A stretch of DNA of 64,000 bases from Jejudonia soesokkakensis (GCF_042664795.1 NZ_JBHTBN010000001.1:930001-994000), one strand, 5' to 3'. Positions 44,301 through 56,158 are shown, counted from the stretch's first letter. The notes: generated by a model not told the origin, from the letters alone. Made by a program: numbers and translations.

Positions 44301-47300
44301 GTTGGTCCTTACACATTCCAATGGAGTGCAAGTGCAGGAAATCAGACAACACAAACTGCAACTAACTTGCCTGCAGGAAATCATACTGTTACAGTAACAG
44401 ATGCGAACCTTTGTACTTTAACACAAGGAGTAGTAATTGATTGTATTAACGATTGTGATGCGGTAGTTGTAGTAGATAGTAAAACGAACGTATTATGTGC
44501 GGGAGAAAATACAGGAAGTGCAACTGTAAGTGCAAGCTCTGCTGCAAGTCCATCATCTACTTTTACATTCAGATGGAATACAACACCACCTCAAATTGAT
44601 GCAGGAGTTACTTCAAGTACAATTAGCGACTTATCAGCTGGGGTATATACAGTGAGTGTAACTATTGATGGAACACTATGCTTACCTGTTGAACAAAGTG
44701 TCACAATTACAGAACCTTCAAGTCCGGTTTCAGTAACTACTACTGCTACAGACGAATCAGGTCCAACAACAGGTGATGGGACTGCTACTGCAAATCCATC
44801 GGGCGGAACACCTTTTAATCCTCCAGCGGCTCCTTACACATTCTCATGGAACACTACTCCAGTTCAAACAACACAGACTATTACAGGTCTTAGTGCCGGA
44901 GATTATACTGTAACTGTGACTGATGCAAATGGATGTACGGCTATGTCTACAGTAACAGTAAACCCTGGAACTTGTAGAAACCTAGCAGCAAATGCTACGC
45001 CAACTCCTGTATCTTGTAATGGTGGTAATGATGGTACTGCTTCAGTATCTGTAACGGGTGGAAGTGGTAACTTTACCTATTCATGGAATACGACACCAGT
45101 TCAAACAACGCAAACAATTATTGGACTTACGGCAGGAACCTATACAGTAACTGTAACAGATACAACTACACTTTGTACCACTACAGCATCTGCAACTGTA
45201 AACGAACCTTCAGTATTAAGTTCGGGTATTGCAGTTACGAATGTTGCTTGTTTTGGTGAAAATACGGGATCTTTAGATTTAACCGTTACTGGTGGAACGC
45301 CAGGAACTTCTGGATATACATTTTTATGGAGTCCTGGGGGAGAAACCACAGAAGATCTATTTAACCTAACAGCGGGAACCTATTCCGTATTAATTACAGA
45401 TTCAAATGGTTGTGAAAGAACAGATAGCGCTACTGTATTGCAGCCTTCTGAAGCTCTAGATATTTCTATTTCGACTCAAACGGATATAGTTTGTAACGGT
45501 TTTGGTTCAGTTACGTTAGCAGCAACCGGAGGAACTTCACCTTATTCTTATAGCTTAGATGGAGGAGCTCCTCAGACCTCTGAAACTTTTAATGATTTAG
45601 CTGAAGGAACTTATACCGTAGTTGTAACCGATGCCAACGGTTGTACTGAAGATGTTTCAGTAACGATTTTAGAAAACTGTACAGATGCAGTAAATGATAT
45701 TAATGACACTTTTGTAGATCTTCCAGTAAGTGGAAACGTTTTAACGAATGATGAAGATGCTGAAGGAGATACGCAAACAGTTACCACTACAGGAACTATT
45801 ACGACTGCTCAGGGTGGAAGTGTAGTACTAAATGCAGATGGAAGCTATACCTATACTCCTCCAACTGGATATATAGGTGAAGATACTTTTGAATATTCAA
45901 TTACAGACGACGGAAATCCAGTTGCGACAGATACAGCAATAGTAACCATTCAAATTTTACCAGTTGATACTTCAATTAATTCAACTACTGCTAACGATGA
46001 TATTGCAGGAACTGAAGTCGATACTCCAGTATCTGGAAATGTATTGGTAAACGATATTGATATTCAGGGTGACGGACAAGTGGTTACCAATGTAGGTACA
46101 TTCCCAACAACACAAGGGGGAAGTATTACAATTGCTGCCGACGGAAGTTTTACATATACTCCTGCATTAGGTTTTATAGGTGAAGATACTTTTGAGTACT
46201 TCATTATTGACGATAACTTAAATCCAGCAACAGATGCTGCTATGTTAACTATTACCGTGGATGAAGATCCAGATGGAGATATTAATCATACGTATGCTAA
46301 TGATGATGCTTACATAGGAATACCTGGTGCAACCATCACTGGAAATGTTAGTGATAATGATAGCGATCCCGAAGGAGATGCTCAAACCGTTAACGTAACT
46401 CCAGTTCAAGGACCCGTAAACGGAAGTCTTATATTAAATAATGATGGAAGCTTTACATACGTACCAAACGATCCTGCATTTACAGGAACAGATCAATTCA
46501 TTTACGAAACATGCGACGATGGAACTCCAGTGGCTTGCGACAGAGCAACAGTTTATATTACCATAGGAGGTGATCCAAACACTACAGATGCTATTGATGA
46601 TATTAATGATACGTTAGTAAACACAGCTGTTAGTGGTAATGTGTTGACTAATGATGAAGACTTACAGGGAGATACCCAGACGGTAACTACGACAGGGACT
46701 ATTACGACTGCTCAGGGTGGAAGTGTGGTACTAAATGCAGATGGAAGTTATACGTATACACCACCTACTGGCTTTACGGGGACAGACAGCTTCCAGTATA
46801 GCATTGTAGACAATGGAAATCCAGTTGCGACAGATACAGCAAATGTTGTGATTGAGGTTAGAGATGGAAATGGAGGAAACTCAACGATTGCCAATAATGA
46901 TACAGCGACTACTACGGTAGATACTCCAGTATCTGGAAATGTATTGGTAAATGATATTGATTTAGAGGGCGATGATCAGGTAGTTACTACCGTAGGAACG
47001 TTCCCGACGACTCAGGGCGGAAGTATCGATATTGCTGCCGATGGTAGTTTTGTATACACACCACCAGCGGGTTATATAGGAGAGGATACCTTTACCTATA
47101 GTATCATAGATGACAATGCAACTCCTGCTACGGATGATGCTGTGTTAACTATTACGGTGAATCCAGGACAGGTAAATACAACCGATGCTAATGATGATGC
47201 GTATGCTGGAAATCAGGGAGCGACAATATCGGGTAATGTATTGGACAATGATAATGATCAGGAGGGAGATACTCAGACGGTTAATACGACGCCAGTATCG

Positions 47301-50300
47301 GGGCCACAGTTCGGAACCCTTACTCTTAATGCCGATGGCACCTTTACTTATACACCAAATGATCCAAACTTCAGCGGACCAGATAGTTTTATCTACAGTG
47401 TTTGTGATGATGGTACTCCACAGGCTTGTGATCAGGCTACGGTGAGTATTACGATCTTCGGAATAAACACTACAGATGCTATTGATGATATTAATGATAC
47501 GTTAGTAAACACAGCTGTTAGTGGTAATGTGTTGACTAATGATGAAGACTTACAGGGAGATACCCAGACGGTAACTACGACAGGGACTATTANNNNNNNN
47601 NNNNNNNNNNNNNNNNNNNNNNNNNNNNNNNNNNNNNNNNNNNNNNNNNNNNNNNNNNNNNNNNNNNNNNNNNNNNNNNNNNNNNNNNNACACCAAATGA
47701 TCCAAACTTCAGCGGACCAGATAGTTTTATCTACAGTGTTTGTGATGATGGTACTCCACAGGCTTGTGATCAGGCTACGGTGAGTATTACGATCTTCGGA
47801 ATAAACACTACAGATGCTGTATTGGATATCAATAATACTTATGTTGATTTACCAGTAAGCGGTAATGTACTTACTAATGATGAAGACTTACAGGGAGATA
47901 CTCAGACGGTAACTACAACAGGAACTATTACGACTGCTCAGGGTGGAACTGTAGAGATGAGCGCTAACGGAAACTATACGTATACTCCGCCTGCTGGCTA
48001 CTCTGGAGAAGACACGTTTGATTATAGTATTATTGACGATGGAAACCCACAGGCAGTAGATACGACGACAGTGTATATTGAAATTTTACCGGCGAATGAT
48101 TCTGATAATCAACCACCAGTAGCCAATCCAGATACTGCTTCAACTGAAGTAAATACTCCTGTAGATGGTGTGGTGATTGTGAATGATTTTGATCCTGAAG
48201 GTGACCCAATTACTGTAACAACAACGACAGTTACAACTACTGAAGGTGTTACAGTTACAATTGATCCGAACACAGGAGAGTATACTTACACACCTCCAAC
48301 AGATTTTGTGGGTGTTGATACATTTGAATATACAATTTGTGATAATGGAACACCAGCCTTATGTGATACTACAACAGTAGAGATCACAGTAGTTGGTAAT
48401 TCTCAAGAGAATAACACATTCGCAAATGATGATGCATACAATGGAATGCCAGGTGAAAATATTACAGGAAACGTTTCAGATAACGATAGTGACCCAGAAG
48501 GAGATACTCAGACAGTTAACACTGTACCTGTTGTAAATCCAATGAATGGTACAGTTGCTTTACAAGCTGATGGAAGTTTTGTGTATACACCAAATGACCC
48601 AACATTTGTAGGAACAGATCAGTTTGTATATTCAGTATGTGATGATGGAACGCCACAAGCATGTGATGAAGCAACAGTTTATATCACAATTGGTGAGGGC
48701 ATAAATGAAATTTACGCGATTGATGATATCAATGATACATTTGTAAACACTCCCGTAACAGGTGATGTTTCAACAAATGACGATAACTTAGATGGTCCTG
48801 CTGGATCTGAAGTATTTACTTTAGTCAGCGGTCCAAATCAAGGCGGAACATTAACATTCAATCCAGATGGAACTTATACATATACCCCTCCTGCAGATTT
48901 TGTAGGTGAAGATATATTTGTGTATGAAGTGTGTGACGGCGGAAACCCACAAGCATGCGATCAGGCAACAGTTACAATTGAAGTTGTAGACGATCCTATC
49001 TTAGAAAATGATCCTCCAATTGCAAACAATGACACAGCAGTGACTGAAGTGAATACTCCAGTAACAGGAAATGTATTAGTGAATGATTATGACTTAGATG
49101 GTGATCCAATCACAGTAACTACAACTACGGTAACAACTACTGAAGGTGTCGTGGTAACGATTGATCCAATTACTGGAGTGTATACGTATACACCACCAAC
49201 TGACTTTACAGGAGTTGATACATTTGTATACACAATTTGTGATGATGCAGATCCAGCACTTTGTGATGAAGCTACTGTATATATAACAGTAATTGACAAC
49301 TCTGGTAACATTACTGTGGCAAATGATGATTCATACTATGGAGAAATTAACACTACAATTAGTGGTAATGTATTAACAAATGATACAGATCCTGAAGGTG
49401 ATGGACAAACGGTAACTAGTTTAACAGTGATATCATTAAATGGAGTTACAGTAACAATTAATCCTGACGGAAGTTTTGATTATACAGCTCCTGCAGATTT
49501 TACTGGAACAGATCAGTTTGTATATACAATTACAGATGACAATGCTGGCGGCGCTGCAACAGACCAGGCTACAGTATATATCTTAATTGAAGAAACTCCA
49601 GACCCTGCAATAGCAATCGTGAAGACAAGTTCTTATGATCCTATTGTAAATGGGGAATGTACAGCTTCGGAAGGTGATATCATTACATATACATTCGAGG
49701 TAACTAATGAAGGTAATGTAGATTTAATGAATGTTTCTGTAACCGATCCTTTATTGGAAGCTCCAAACCCAGTAGTAACTATTGCTGGACCAACCGGAGA
49801 TGATGGTGATGGAATCCTTCAGACTACTGAAACTTGGATATACACAGCAGATTACGTGATTACACAAGCTGATATCAATGCTGGTATTGTAACCAATCAG
49901 GCAACTGCAACAGGTACAGATGAAGATGGAACAACAGTTACAGATCTTTCTGGAGCTACCATCGATGATGACTTGAGTACAGATACTGAAATTTGTCAGG
50001 TAGCCGATATCGCTATTGTGAAAACTAGCGAGTATGATGGTGTTGTAAATGGTGAGTGTACGAGTGATGTAGGGGATACTATCGCATACACGTTCACAGT
50101 AACTAATGAAGGGAACGTAGATCTGTCTAATGTAACAGTAACCGATCCATTGTTACAAGCTCCAAACCCAGTGGTAACTATCGCTGGACCAACTGGAGAT
50201 GATGGTGATGGTATCTTACAACCAACTGAGACGTGGGTGTATACTGCAGATTATGCAATCACACAAGCAGATATTAACGCAGGAATGGTAACAAATCAAG

Positions 50301-53159
50301 CGACCGCTACAGGAACACCTCCAACGGGAGATGATGTAACTGACTTGTCTGGAGCTACTATTGATGATGACCTAAGTACAGATACTGAAATTTGTAATAC
50401 AGCAGCTATCGCGATTGTGAAAACTAGCGAGTATGATGGTATTGTAAACGGTGAATGTACGAGTGATGTAGGTGATACTATCGCATACACGTTCACAGTA
50501 ACTAATGAAGGGAACGTAGATCTGTCTAATGTAACAGTAACAGATCCATTACTACAAGCTCCAAACCCAGTGGTAACTATCGCTGGACCAACTGGAGATG
50601 ATGGTGATGGTATCTTACAACCAACTGAGACGTGGGTGTATACTGCAGATTATGCAATCACACAAGCAGATATTAACGCAGGAATGGTAACAAATCAAGC
50701 GACCGCTACAGGAACACCTCCAACAGGAGATGATGTAACTGACTTGTCTGGAGTTACTATTGATGATGACTTGAGTACAGATACTGANNNNNNNNNNNNN
50801 NNNNNNNNNNNNNNNNNNNNNNNNNNNNNNNNNNNNNNNNNNNNNNNNNNNNNNNNNNNNNNNNNNNNNNNNNNNNNNNNNNNNGATTGTGAAAACTAGC
50901 GAGTATGATGGTATTGTAAACGGTGAATGTACGAGTGATGTAGGTGATACTATCGCATACACATTCACTGTGACTAATGAAGGGAACGTAGATCTGTCTA
51001 ATGTAACAGTAACAGATCCATTATTAGAAGCTCCAAACCCAGTGGTAACTATCGCTGGACCAACTGGAGATGATGGTGATGGTATCTTACAACCAACTGA
51101 GACATGGGTGTATACTGCAGACTATGCAATTACACAAGCAGATATTAACGCAGGAATGGTAACAAATCAAGCGACCGCTACAGGAACACCTCCAACAGGA
51201 GATGATGTCACTGACTTGTCTGGAGCTACTATTGATGATGACTTAAGTACAGATACTGAAATTTGTCAGACAGCAGATATCGCAATCGTGAAAACAAGTG
51301 AATACGATCCTATCGTAAATGGTGAGTGTACTAGTGATGTAGGTGATACTATCGCATACACGTTCACAGTAACTAATGAAGGGAACGTAGATCTGTCTAA
51401 TGTAACAGTAACTGATCCATTATTACAAGCTCCAAACCCAGTGGTAACTATCGCTGGACCAGCTGGAGATGATGGGGATGGTATCTTACAACCAACTGAG
51501 ACGTGGGTGTATACTGCAGAGTATGCAATTACACAAGCTGATATAGATGCAGGTATTGTAAATAACCAGGCTACAGTTGTTGGAACACCTCCAACGGGAG
51601 CTGATGTTACTGACTTGTCTGGAGCTACTATTGATGATGACTTAAGTACAGATACCTTAGTTTGTCAAGAAGCAAGTATTGCTGTAATCAAAGTGGGAAC
51701 TGTCAATGATATTAATGGTAGTGGTTGTGCAGATCCTAAAGAAACAATTACCTACACATTTACAGTAGTGAATACAGGAAATGTAACACTTACGAACATT
51801 GATATTGACGATCCATTAGTAAATGTAGTTGGAGGACCTATCACATTAGGACCAAATGAAACAGATAACACATCGTTTACAGCAGTTTATTCTATTAGAC
51901 AATCAGATATCGATAGAGGTTTTGTGACCAATCAGGCGACCGTTACTGGTCTAGATCCTAACAACATGGTTGTTTCAGATCTTTCAGATGATAATAGTTT
52001 ATTGGAAGATGATGATACTGTAACCCAACTTTGCCAAAATGGAGTGATTGCCTTAATTAAAACAGGTACTCCTACAGATCAGAATGGTAACGGTTGTGTA
52101 GATGAAGGTGAAACTATTGTATATGACTTTGTAGTTACAAACCTTGGAAATGTTGCATTGACCAATGTAATTATTACAGATCCACTAGTAAGTGTATCAG
52201 GAGGACCAATAACTTTATTAGCAGGTGCTTCAGATACTGAAACGTTTAGTGCAATCTACACGGTAGTTCAGGGAGATGTTGATAGAGGCTTTGTAAGTAA
52301 TCAAGCAACCGCTTCTGGTACTACACCAAACGGTACTGTGGTTACAGATCTTTCAGATAACAATAGTAATTTTGAAGATGATGCAACTATTGTAAATCTT
52401 TGCCAGATGCCTATGATCAGTCTTGAAAAGTCAGGTTTATGGAACGACGAAAATGGAGATGGCGCAGCTCAAGCAGGTGAAACCGTTACATACTTCTTTA
52501 ATGTAATCAATACAGGTACTGTTACAGTATTTAACATTACACTTACTGATCCATTACCAGGTATTGAGATTACTGGAGGTCCTATTGCGCAACTAGATCC
52601 TGGTCAAAATGACAATACAACATTTAGTGGGACGTATGTTGTAACTGAAGCAGATGTTGCTGCTGGACAAGTAGTAAATCAGGCAACTGCCACTGGTACA
52701 GATAGTAATGGAAATGAGGTTTCAGATACATCTGATGATCCAAGTATTCTTGTGAATGTTGATCCCGATGGCGATGGAGATCCAGATGATCCTACGGTAA
52801 CTATATTACCAGGTGTTCAAAACCCAGGAGGATTTGAAATATTTAATGGTATCACGCCAGATGAAGATGGATTGAATGACTTCTTTAATGTCTTCGGAAT
52901 TCAAAACTTTGGAGCGAACAACATGAAGATATTCAACCGTTGGGGAGTACTAGTGTTTGAAACCAATAATTATGGTGGAAGTGATGGTCAAACCAATGTC
53001 TTTAGAGGAAGATCTGAAGGTAGAGCAACGGTAAGAGAAGAGAAAGATTTACCAACAGGTACCTACTTCTATATCTTGACATTTACTGATGATCCTAACA
53101 TACCAGGTTCAAACCCAGGTAAGCAGAATTACACAGGATACTTATATATTAACCGATAG
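41301..53159 (+). CDS. Giant SprB-like adhesin, type IX secretion cargo (two assembly gaps)
   Basis: One long gene, interrupted only by two runs of N, encodes a secreted surface adhesin. A signal peptide (about residues 1-34, ending TAHA) is followed by a unique N-terminal region, a cadherin-like domain near 314-394, a Ca-binding-like region (DIDGDSQDSRE), an SdrD_B-like domain (about 797-887), roughly seven SprB-type repeats, tandem cadherin/Ig-like domains, eight DUF11-like units and a gliding-type C-terminal sorting domain. The reading frame breaks at each gap only because the N runs have the wrong length. With gaps of 647 and 24 nt the protein would be about 4,111 residues. It should be exported by the type IX system and attached to the cell surface for gliding or adhesion. 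PorP/SprF and OmpA partners follow directly. Confidence 0.93.
44001..45680 (+). repeat. SprB-type repeats within the adhesin
   Basis: About seven imperfect units of 75-90 residues have the pattern CNGxxxGxxxxxxxGG...PYxYxW...LxAGxYxVxVTDxNGC, for example DILCNGDDTGAITV, PVSCNGGNDGTASVSVTGG and DIVCNGFGSVTLAATGG. This is the SprB repeat of gliding adhesins. The units are diverged in DNA, so this part assembled without gaps. Confidence 0.85.
45684..49612 (+). repeat. Cadherin/Ig-like domains in A-B-C triplets
   Basis: Thirteen visible domains of about 100 residues follow the VSGNVLxNDxD...GSYTYTPP...DTFxYSIxDDG pattern. They cycle through three types: A (DxNDTxVxxxVSGNVLTNDED), B (NDTxxTxVxTPVSGNVLVND) and C (NDDAYxGxxGxxISGNVxDN). 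Type A starts lie at 45684, 46587, 47475, 47813 and 48713, so full triplets are 888-903 bp. The third triplet is the one broken by the first gap, where type B is missing. Confidence 0.9.
47593..47689. other. Assembly gap 1 (97 N)
   Basis: The 97-nt run interrupts the adhesin. The sequence stops inside a type A domain and resumes inside a type C domain. An intact frame needs a gap length of 2 modulo 3, and 97 is 1 modulo 3. The stretch between the same flanks in the preceding triplet (46705-47351) is 647 nt, which fits. Confidence 0.97.
49605..52800 (+). repeat. DUF11-like tandem units of the adhesin
   Basis: Eight units begin with IAIVKTSxYDxIVNGEC-type sequences. Reference codons lie at 49616, 50015, 50414, 50886, 51285, 51684, 52053 and 52422. 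Unit length is 399 bp for the first five (once gap 2 is corrected) and 369 bp for the next two. Units 2-5 are almost identical in DNA, while the last three differ strongly. The pattern indicates recent tandem duplication inside an older array. Confidence 0.92.
50788..50884. other. Assembly gap 2 (97 N)
   Basis: This 97-nt run lies at the joint of two near-identical 399-bp units. The equivalent sequence in the preceding unit (between ACAGATACTGA and GATTGTGAAAAC) is only 24 nt. A 24-nt gap restores both the frame and the exact 399-bp spacing; 97 nt does neither. One or more whole extra 399-bp units could also be missing. Confidence 0.97.
52813..53159 (+). other. Gliding-type C-terminal sorting domain (T9SS type B)
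   Basis: The last 115 residues of the adhesin carry the gliding-motility-associated C-terminal pattern: FEIFNGITPDEDGLNDFFNV, MKIFNRWGVLVFET, LPTGTYFYILTF and the end NYTGYLYINR. This domain targets proteins to the type IX system with a PorP/SprF partner. Confidence 0.92.
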
Positions 53160-53174
53160 ATAAATCATGTATAA

Positions 53175-53200
53175 AACCGGGGAGTGCCCCTTCCCGGGTT
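53175..53200 (+). promoter_or_regulatory. GC-rich hairpin between adhesin and porP/sprF-like gene
   Basis: AACCGGGG (53175-53182) and CCCGGGTT (53193-53200) can pair, or GGGG-AGTG-CCCC (53179-53190) can form an inner hairpin. The 26-nt block is strikingly GC-rich in an AT-rich spacer and has no T-run. It may reduce or stabilise expression of the downstream genes relative to the giant adhesin. Confidence 0.6.
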
Positions 53201-53213
53201 AAAATATAATATT

Positions 53214-54170
53214 ATGAAATACAATCATTTTGCAATCATACTAATAGTATTATTTGGAAGCGTGCTTTCTAGTAATGCTCAGCAAGATCCACAATACACT
53301 CAGTATATGTACAATACGCAAATTGTAAACCCAGCGTATGCAGGGTCACGAGATGCGCTAAGTTTCGGACTATTGTACAGAACTCAGTGGGTAGGTTTTG
53401 AAGGAGCTCCTAAAACAGGAACTTTTACCGTAAATTCACCAATAGGTACTCTGGATAATATGGGACTTGGACTTTCGATAGTTAGAGATGAAATAGGTCC
53501 AGCGATAGAATCGAATGTCAATATAGACTATTCCTATACGATCAATACTGGTGAAGATGCTGAACTTTCTTTCGGTTTAAAAGCAGGTGTTGATTTATTG
53601 GATGTAGATTTCACTAAATTGAACATATTTGATGATGGTGATATATTCGAAAATAATATTGATAATAAAGTTCAACCTCAAATTGGTGCTGGTATTTATT
53701 TTAATACTGAAAAATTCTATGTAGGACTTTCTGTACCTAACTTTTTAACCACGAAGCATTTTGATGAAGGTGAAATAAACAACATCCAAAATGGTACGTT
53801 TGATGCAGATATTAGCCCTGCTGAAAGATTACACTATTTTTTAATTGCAGGGTACGTATTTGATCTAGGTGAAAATCTTAAGTTCAAGCCAGCAACATTG
53901 GTAAAAGCGGTAAGTGGTGCTCCATTACAATGGGATGTTTCAGCAAACTTCCTTATCAATGAAAAGTTTACGTTGGGGGCAGCGTATCGATGGAGTGCAG
54001 CATTTAGTGCATTGGCAGGATTTCAAGCTTCAGATTCTATTTTTATAGGATTTGGATATGATTACCAGACCACAGATATTGAACAATTTAGTGATGGATC
54101 TTATGAAATTATGCTTCGATTTGATATCTTTAAGAAACCAGAAAGAGTATTAACACCACGATTCTTCTAA
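53214..54170 (+). CDS. PorP/SprF-family outer-membrane protein
   Basis: SprF-type proteins are needed to attach or secrete type B sorting-domain adhesins. The 318-residue protein has a signal peptide (about residues 1-22, ending SNAQ), then the family start QDPQYTQYMYNTQIVNPAYA and LLYRTQWVGFEGAPKT, then alternating strands of a beta-barrel ending LRFDIFKKPERVLTPRFF. The frame is open from 53184, but the ATG at 53214 begins the signal peptide. It lies 55 nt after the adhesin and 19 nt before the OmpA gene. Confidence 0.94.
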   Translation: MKYNHFAIILIVLFGSVLSSNAQQDPQYTQYMYNTQIVNPAYAGSRDALSFGLLYRTQWVGFEGAPKTGTFTVNSPIGTLDNMGLGLSIVRDEIGPAIESNVNIDYSYTINTGEDAELSFGLKAGVDLLDVDFTKLNIFDDGDIFENNIDNKVQPQIGAGIYFNTEKFYVGLSVPNFLTTKHFDEGEINNIQNGTFDADISPAERLHYFLIAGYVFDLGENLKFKPATLVKAVSGAPLQWDVSANFLINEKFTLGAAYRWSAAFSALAGFQASDSIFIGFGYDYQTTDIEQFSDGSYEIMLRFDIFKKPERVLTPRFF

Positions 54171-54189
54171 TAAAATAAACCTTGGGGCA

Positions 54190-56133
54190 ATGAATAATAA
54201 ATTACTTAAAAACATATTTCTTTTTTCTTTTGTAGCACTAATCACAACAGCTGGTCTAGCTCAGAAAAAGAAAATTGAAAAAGCACAACAGGAATTTGAT
54301 AAGTTTGCATACATAGATGCACGAGAAATCTATCTGAAGATAGTTGAAGATGGATATGTTTCAGCACAGATCTATAAAAACCTGGGTGATACCTATTATT
54401 GGAATAGTGACTATGATAATGCTGCAAAATGGTATCAAAAAGCCATCGCAGAATTTCCAACCGAAATAGAAGCACCTTATTACTATCGTGCGGCACAATC
54501 ACTAAAAAGTTTAAAAAAATATGAGGAGTCTGATGAATTAATGAAATTGTACACAGCCATTGGAGGCGACGGAATCATTATTCAAAACTTTAAAAATGAC
54601 CCTGAATACCTTAAAAGTATAGCTTTTGAAAAGAAAGGATATGTTCTTGAAAAAATAGCTGTAAATACAGAGTTTTCAGATTTTGGCCCTGCTTATTATC
54701 AAGATAAACTCGTGTTCGCATCTTCTTCACGGGAGTCTGAAGGTAGTGCAATTTATGAATGGAACGAACAACCTTTTTTAGATTTGTTTGTGGCAGATAT
54801 GGATGCAGAAGGAAAGATTTCTAATGCATCACCACTTTCAGGTGAAATTAATACAAGATATCACGAATCTTCAGCAGTATTTACAAAAGATGGTACAACT
54901 GTGTACTTTACCAGAAATAACTTTATTGATGGTAAAAAGGGAAAAGATAAAAATAAGACCATTCGTCTAAAATTATACAGAGCAACAAAGAGTGGCGATA
55001 ATTTCTGGACCAATATTGTTGAGCTTCCTTTTAACAGTAAAGAATATTCTGTTGCACATCCTGCACTAAGTGTAGATGAAAAAAGATTGTATTTTTCTTC
55101 AGACATGCCAGGAACTCTTGGTATGAGTGATTTATGGTATGTAGATATTGAAGGAGATAATGTGTATAGCGAGCCTGTAAATATGGGTGCTACAATTAAC
55201 ACGGAAGCTAGAGAATCCTTTCCATTTATAAGTGAAGCTAATAATTTATATTATTCGAGTGATGGGCGTGCCGGATTAGGTGGGTTTGATATTTATGTCA
55301 CACCACTTAACAATCTTGGTGTTTCTTCTGGTAAAGTTACCAATCTCGGAGAACCTGCTAATAGTAGTCAGGATGATTTCGGATTTATTATTCAGGAAAG
55401 TAAAAAGATAGGATATTTGTCTTCAAACCGCGATGGAAGTAAAGGAAGTATTGATGATGATATCTATCGTGTACAAGAAGAATGTGCTATTACTATTACG
55501 GGTGTAGTCACAGATATAGATACTGGTGAATTATTACCTGGAGCCGAAGTGTCTCTATTAGACGAAAACAATCAATTAGTTGAGCAAGTTACAGTAGGGG
55601 AGGACGCAAGTTATAGTTTTTCTGCCCTTTGTGAATCGCAATATTCTATAAGAGGTACGAAGCAGCGTTATAATCCTAATGAGAAAGTGGTAAGTACTCC
55701 AGATAAAACTGGAACGATCGATGTGCCATTGCCTCTAAAACTAAACGATCCTTGTCCGCCTAATGATCTAGGATGTCGCTTAAAATTACAGCCTATCTAT
55801 TTTGATTTTGATAAGTCGAACATTAGACCAGATGCTGCGATAGAACTTGAAAAAATTGCAGCAGCAATGCGTCTCTACCCTGAGCTAGTACTCAAAATCG
55901 AATCGCATACCGACTCAAGAGGAAATGACAAGTATAATGAAGCACTTTCGGACAGAAGAGCGAAATCTACCTTAGAATATCTAATTAATGATAGAGGAAT
56001 AGCCAGAGAGCGCTTTACTGAAGCTGTTGGATATGGAGAATACCAATTGGTTAATGAATGTAGTAATGGAGTAAAATGTTCTGAAGAGAAGCACCAGCTC
56101 AACAGGCGTTCTATGTTCTTGATACAAAATTAG
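54190..56133 (+). CDS. OmpA-family protein with TPR-like and PD40-like repeats
   Basis: This 647-residue outer-membrane or periplasmic protein has a signal peptide (ending TTAGLAQ), a TPR-like helical region (about residues 25-120), WD40/PD40-type beta repeats (about 155-415, with YLSSNRDGSKG), a carboxypeptidase-like domain (about 434-515) and a C-terminal OmpA peptidoglycan-binding domain from about residue 535 (IYFDFDKSNIRPDAAIELEK, LKIESHTDSRGNDKYNEALS). Such proteins tie type IX complexes to peptidoglycan. It is the third gene of the adhesin operon and ends at a terminator. Confidence 0.94.
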   Translation: MNNKLLKNIFLFSFVALITTAGLAQKKKIEKAQQEFDKFAYIDAREIYLKIVEDGYVSAQIYKNLGDTYYWNSDYDNAAKWYQKAIAEFPTEIEAPYYYRAAQSLKSLKKYEESDELMKLYTAIGGDGIIIQNFKNDPEYLKSIAFEKKGYVLEKIAVNTEFSDFGPAYYQDKLVFASSSRESEGSAIYEWNEQPFLDLFVADMDAEGKISNASPLSGEINTRYHESSAVFTKDGTTVYFTRNNFIDGKKGKDKNKTIRLKLYRATKSGDNFWTNIVELPFNSKEYSVAHPALSVDEKRLYFSSDMPGTLGMSDLWYVDIEGDNVYSEPVNMGATINTEARESFPFISEANNLYYSSDGRAGLGGFDIYVTPLNNLGVSSGKVTNLGEPANSSQDDFGFIIQESKKIGYLSSNRDGSKGSIDDDIYRVQEECAITITGVVTDIDTGELLPGAEVSLLDENNQLVEQVTVGEDASYSFSALCESQYSIRGTKQRYNPNEKVVSTPDKTGTIDVPLPLKLNDPCPPNDLGCRLKLQPIYFDFDKSNIRPDAAIELEKIAAAMRLYPELVLKIESHTDSRGNDKYNEALSDRRAKSTLEYLINDRGIARERFTEAVGYGEYQLVNECSNGVKCSEEKHQLNRRSMFLIQN

Positions 56134-56158
56134 ACATCCATTTTAAATTTAATCTAAG

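Noticed and set aside
47185..47445. 86-codon ORF rich in Met and Arg inside the adhesin
   Set aside because: It is a shifted frame of the cadherin-like repeats. The main frame encodes recognisable domains on both sides.
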